NCBI GenBank assembly: GCA_964601085.1
Contig: CAZRLN010000004.1
Coordinates: 53,727-117,726, forward strand
Source of the DNA: UBA1444 sp964601085
GTDB taxonomy: Bacteria > Bacillota > Negativicutes > UBA1444
DNA: 64,000 nt
Reading direction: 5' to 3'
Of the stretch, positions 63,421 through 64,000 are shown piece after piece. The first letter of the stretch is position 1; every line of letters begins with the position of its first letter. The translations under genes were made by a program, and so were the position numbers. The notes under the pieces are model-generated. The model had not been told where the DNA came from, made no database searches, and was given only the letters and a program-made list of their open reading frames with translations.

Positions 63421-64000
63421 ATGGCCATTTCATCGATTCAGGGATCGAATCAAAATGTGTCCGCGAGCGCCGCCGGCGTTGCGACCAAATCCGCAGGTTC
63501 AGTTGGTGCTGACGCCAAACAAAAGCCTGTCACAACCGGTGAAGCTGCTGTCTATGAAAAAGCGGCGACAAAGAGTGAAAGTGTGAAGACCTACACGCGG
63601 GATACCGCAACAATCAGCGAAATCTCGCAGCAGGTCGAACTTAAATTTGCTTCGCTGAAGTCAACCGTCGAGAATCTATTTTCCACGCAAAGCTTGAAAT
63701 TCGGTGAATCAAAGGGACTAAGTTATGACCGGATTCTGGAGAAGTACGATGGAAAGCTCAAAGAGTTTTATCAGAACCTGGAAGTGGATGAAAACACTCG
63801 CCTGACAGCGCAACAGGATATTGCCGAGGATGGGTTCTGGGGTGTAAAACAGACTTCCGAGCGGGCGATTGCTTTCGCCAAAGCCTTGTCAGGCGGCGAT
63901 CCGTCGAAGGTCGAATTGTTGAAAAAGGCGGTCGAGGATGGTTATGCCGCCGCCGAGAAGGCTTGGGGCGGTGAGTTGCCGGAAATCAGCAGGCTGACGC
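63421..64000 (+). CDS. DUF5610-like protein, 3' truncated by window edge
   Basis: 193 residues are visible from ATG 63421, behind AAGGAGGATG, and the frame is still open at the window end. The N-terminal 60 residues are a low-complexity Ser/Ala/Lys stretch. The following part contains EDGFWGVKQTSERAI, SGGDPSKVELL and KAWGGELPEIS, motifs I associate with DUF5610 proteins (often labelled hydrogenase-4 component G). No signal peptide. Such proteins are common in motile diderm Firmicutes and others, but their role is unknown. Confidence 0.75.
   Translation, partial: MAISSIQGSNQNVSASAAGVATKSAGSVGADAKQKPVTTGEAAVYEKAATKSESVKTYTRDTATISEISQQVELKFASLKSTVENLFSTQSLKFGESKGLSYDRILEKYDGKLKEFYQNLEVDENTRLTAQQDIAEDGFWGVKQTSERAIAFAKALSGGDPSKVELLKKAVEDGYAAAEKAWGGELPEISRLT

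Noticed and set aside
1..64000. CRISPR arrays, rRNA genes, insertion sequences
   Set aside because: No regularly spaced repeats, rRNA-like sequence or transposase genes were seen in the window.

Overview
The window looks like chromosome of a diderm, outer-membrane-bearing Firmicute, most likely a Negativicute of the Sporomusaceae type. This is inferred from the mix of Firmicute features (T-box leader on thrS, GGAGG ribosome sites, TTG/GTG starts, ECF transporter, leucine dehydrogenase) with Gram-negative-like features (LplT/Aas lysophospholipid recycling, a small secreted protein ending like an outer-membrane protein, and phage lysis genes that resemble a spanin pair). Species cannot be named from the sequence alone.

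Region 1 (1-11817) is the right end of a prophage with podovirus-like late genes: a very large virion protein with a zincin motif (open at the left edge), a T7-type tail fibre whose distal part is an AT-rich mosaic, a small structural protein, and a lysis cassette (XhlA-like protein, holin-like protein, amidase, glucosaminidase, and two nested out-of-phase membrane/coiled-coil genes that start two bases apart behind one ribosome site). The prophage ends in the 3' half of a tRNA gene, the probable attachment site, followed by a terminator.

Region 2 (12157-18983) holds a phosphate-binding-like lipoprotein paired with a GGDEF/HD-GYP enzyme, an RsmH-type methyltransferase, a lone carbamoyltransferase and a LysR regulator. 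Region 3 (19186-23299) is a TRAP-type permease with a miniature small subunit followed by citE- and citF-like genes without an acyl-carrier gene. Region 4 (23451-33234) carries a small outer-membrane-like protein, an HD-domain protein, a large GAF/PAS/GGDEF/EAL protein, leucine dehydrogenase, a soluble chemoreceptor-like protein, a membrane-anchored serine-protease-fold protein, a ZIP transporter and a universal stress protein.

Region 5 (33389-46931) has an ECF transporter built from two fused polypeptides, an MFS carrier, a GntR regulator with an FAD oxidoreductase, a second GGDEF/EAL protein, a MenG/UbiE methyltransferase, a zinc alcohol dehydrogenase, and a kdpD/kdpE-like two-component system on the minus strand with a shortened sensor and two small downstream genes. 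Region 6 (47232-55409) is a tight operon for N-acetylmuramic acid recovery (thiamine-binding YqgV-like, MurP, MupG, MurQ, NagA) ending in a sigma-54 activator, followed by an L-cysteine desulfidase gene with its own -24/-12 promoter. Region 7 (55541-60894) is a lipid operon: alpha/beta hydrolase, SDR reductase, Aas-like acyltransferase/ligase, LplT-like flippase. Region 8 is thrS behind a promoter and T-box leader, then the start of a DUF5610-like gene cut by the window edge.

The most unusual item is the nested lysis gene pair at 11085-11621. Next are the sigma-54 activator beside the cysteine desulfidase, the carrier-less citrate-lyase-like pair with a TRAP permease, and the fused ECF transporter.
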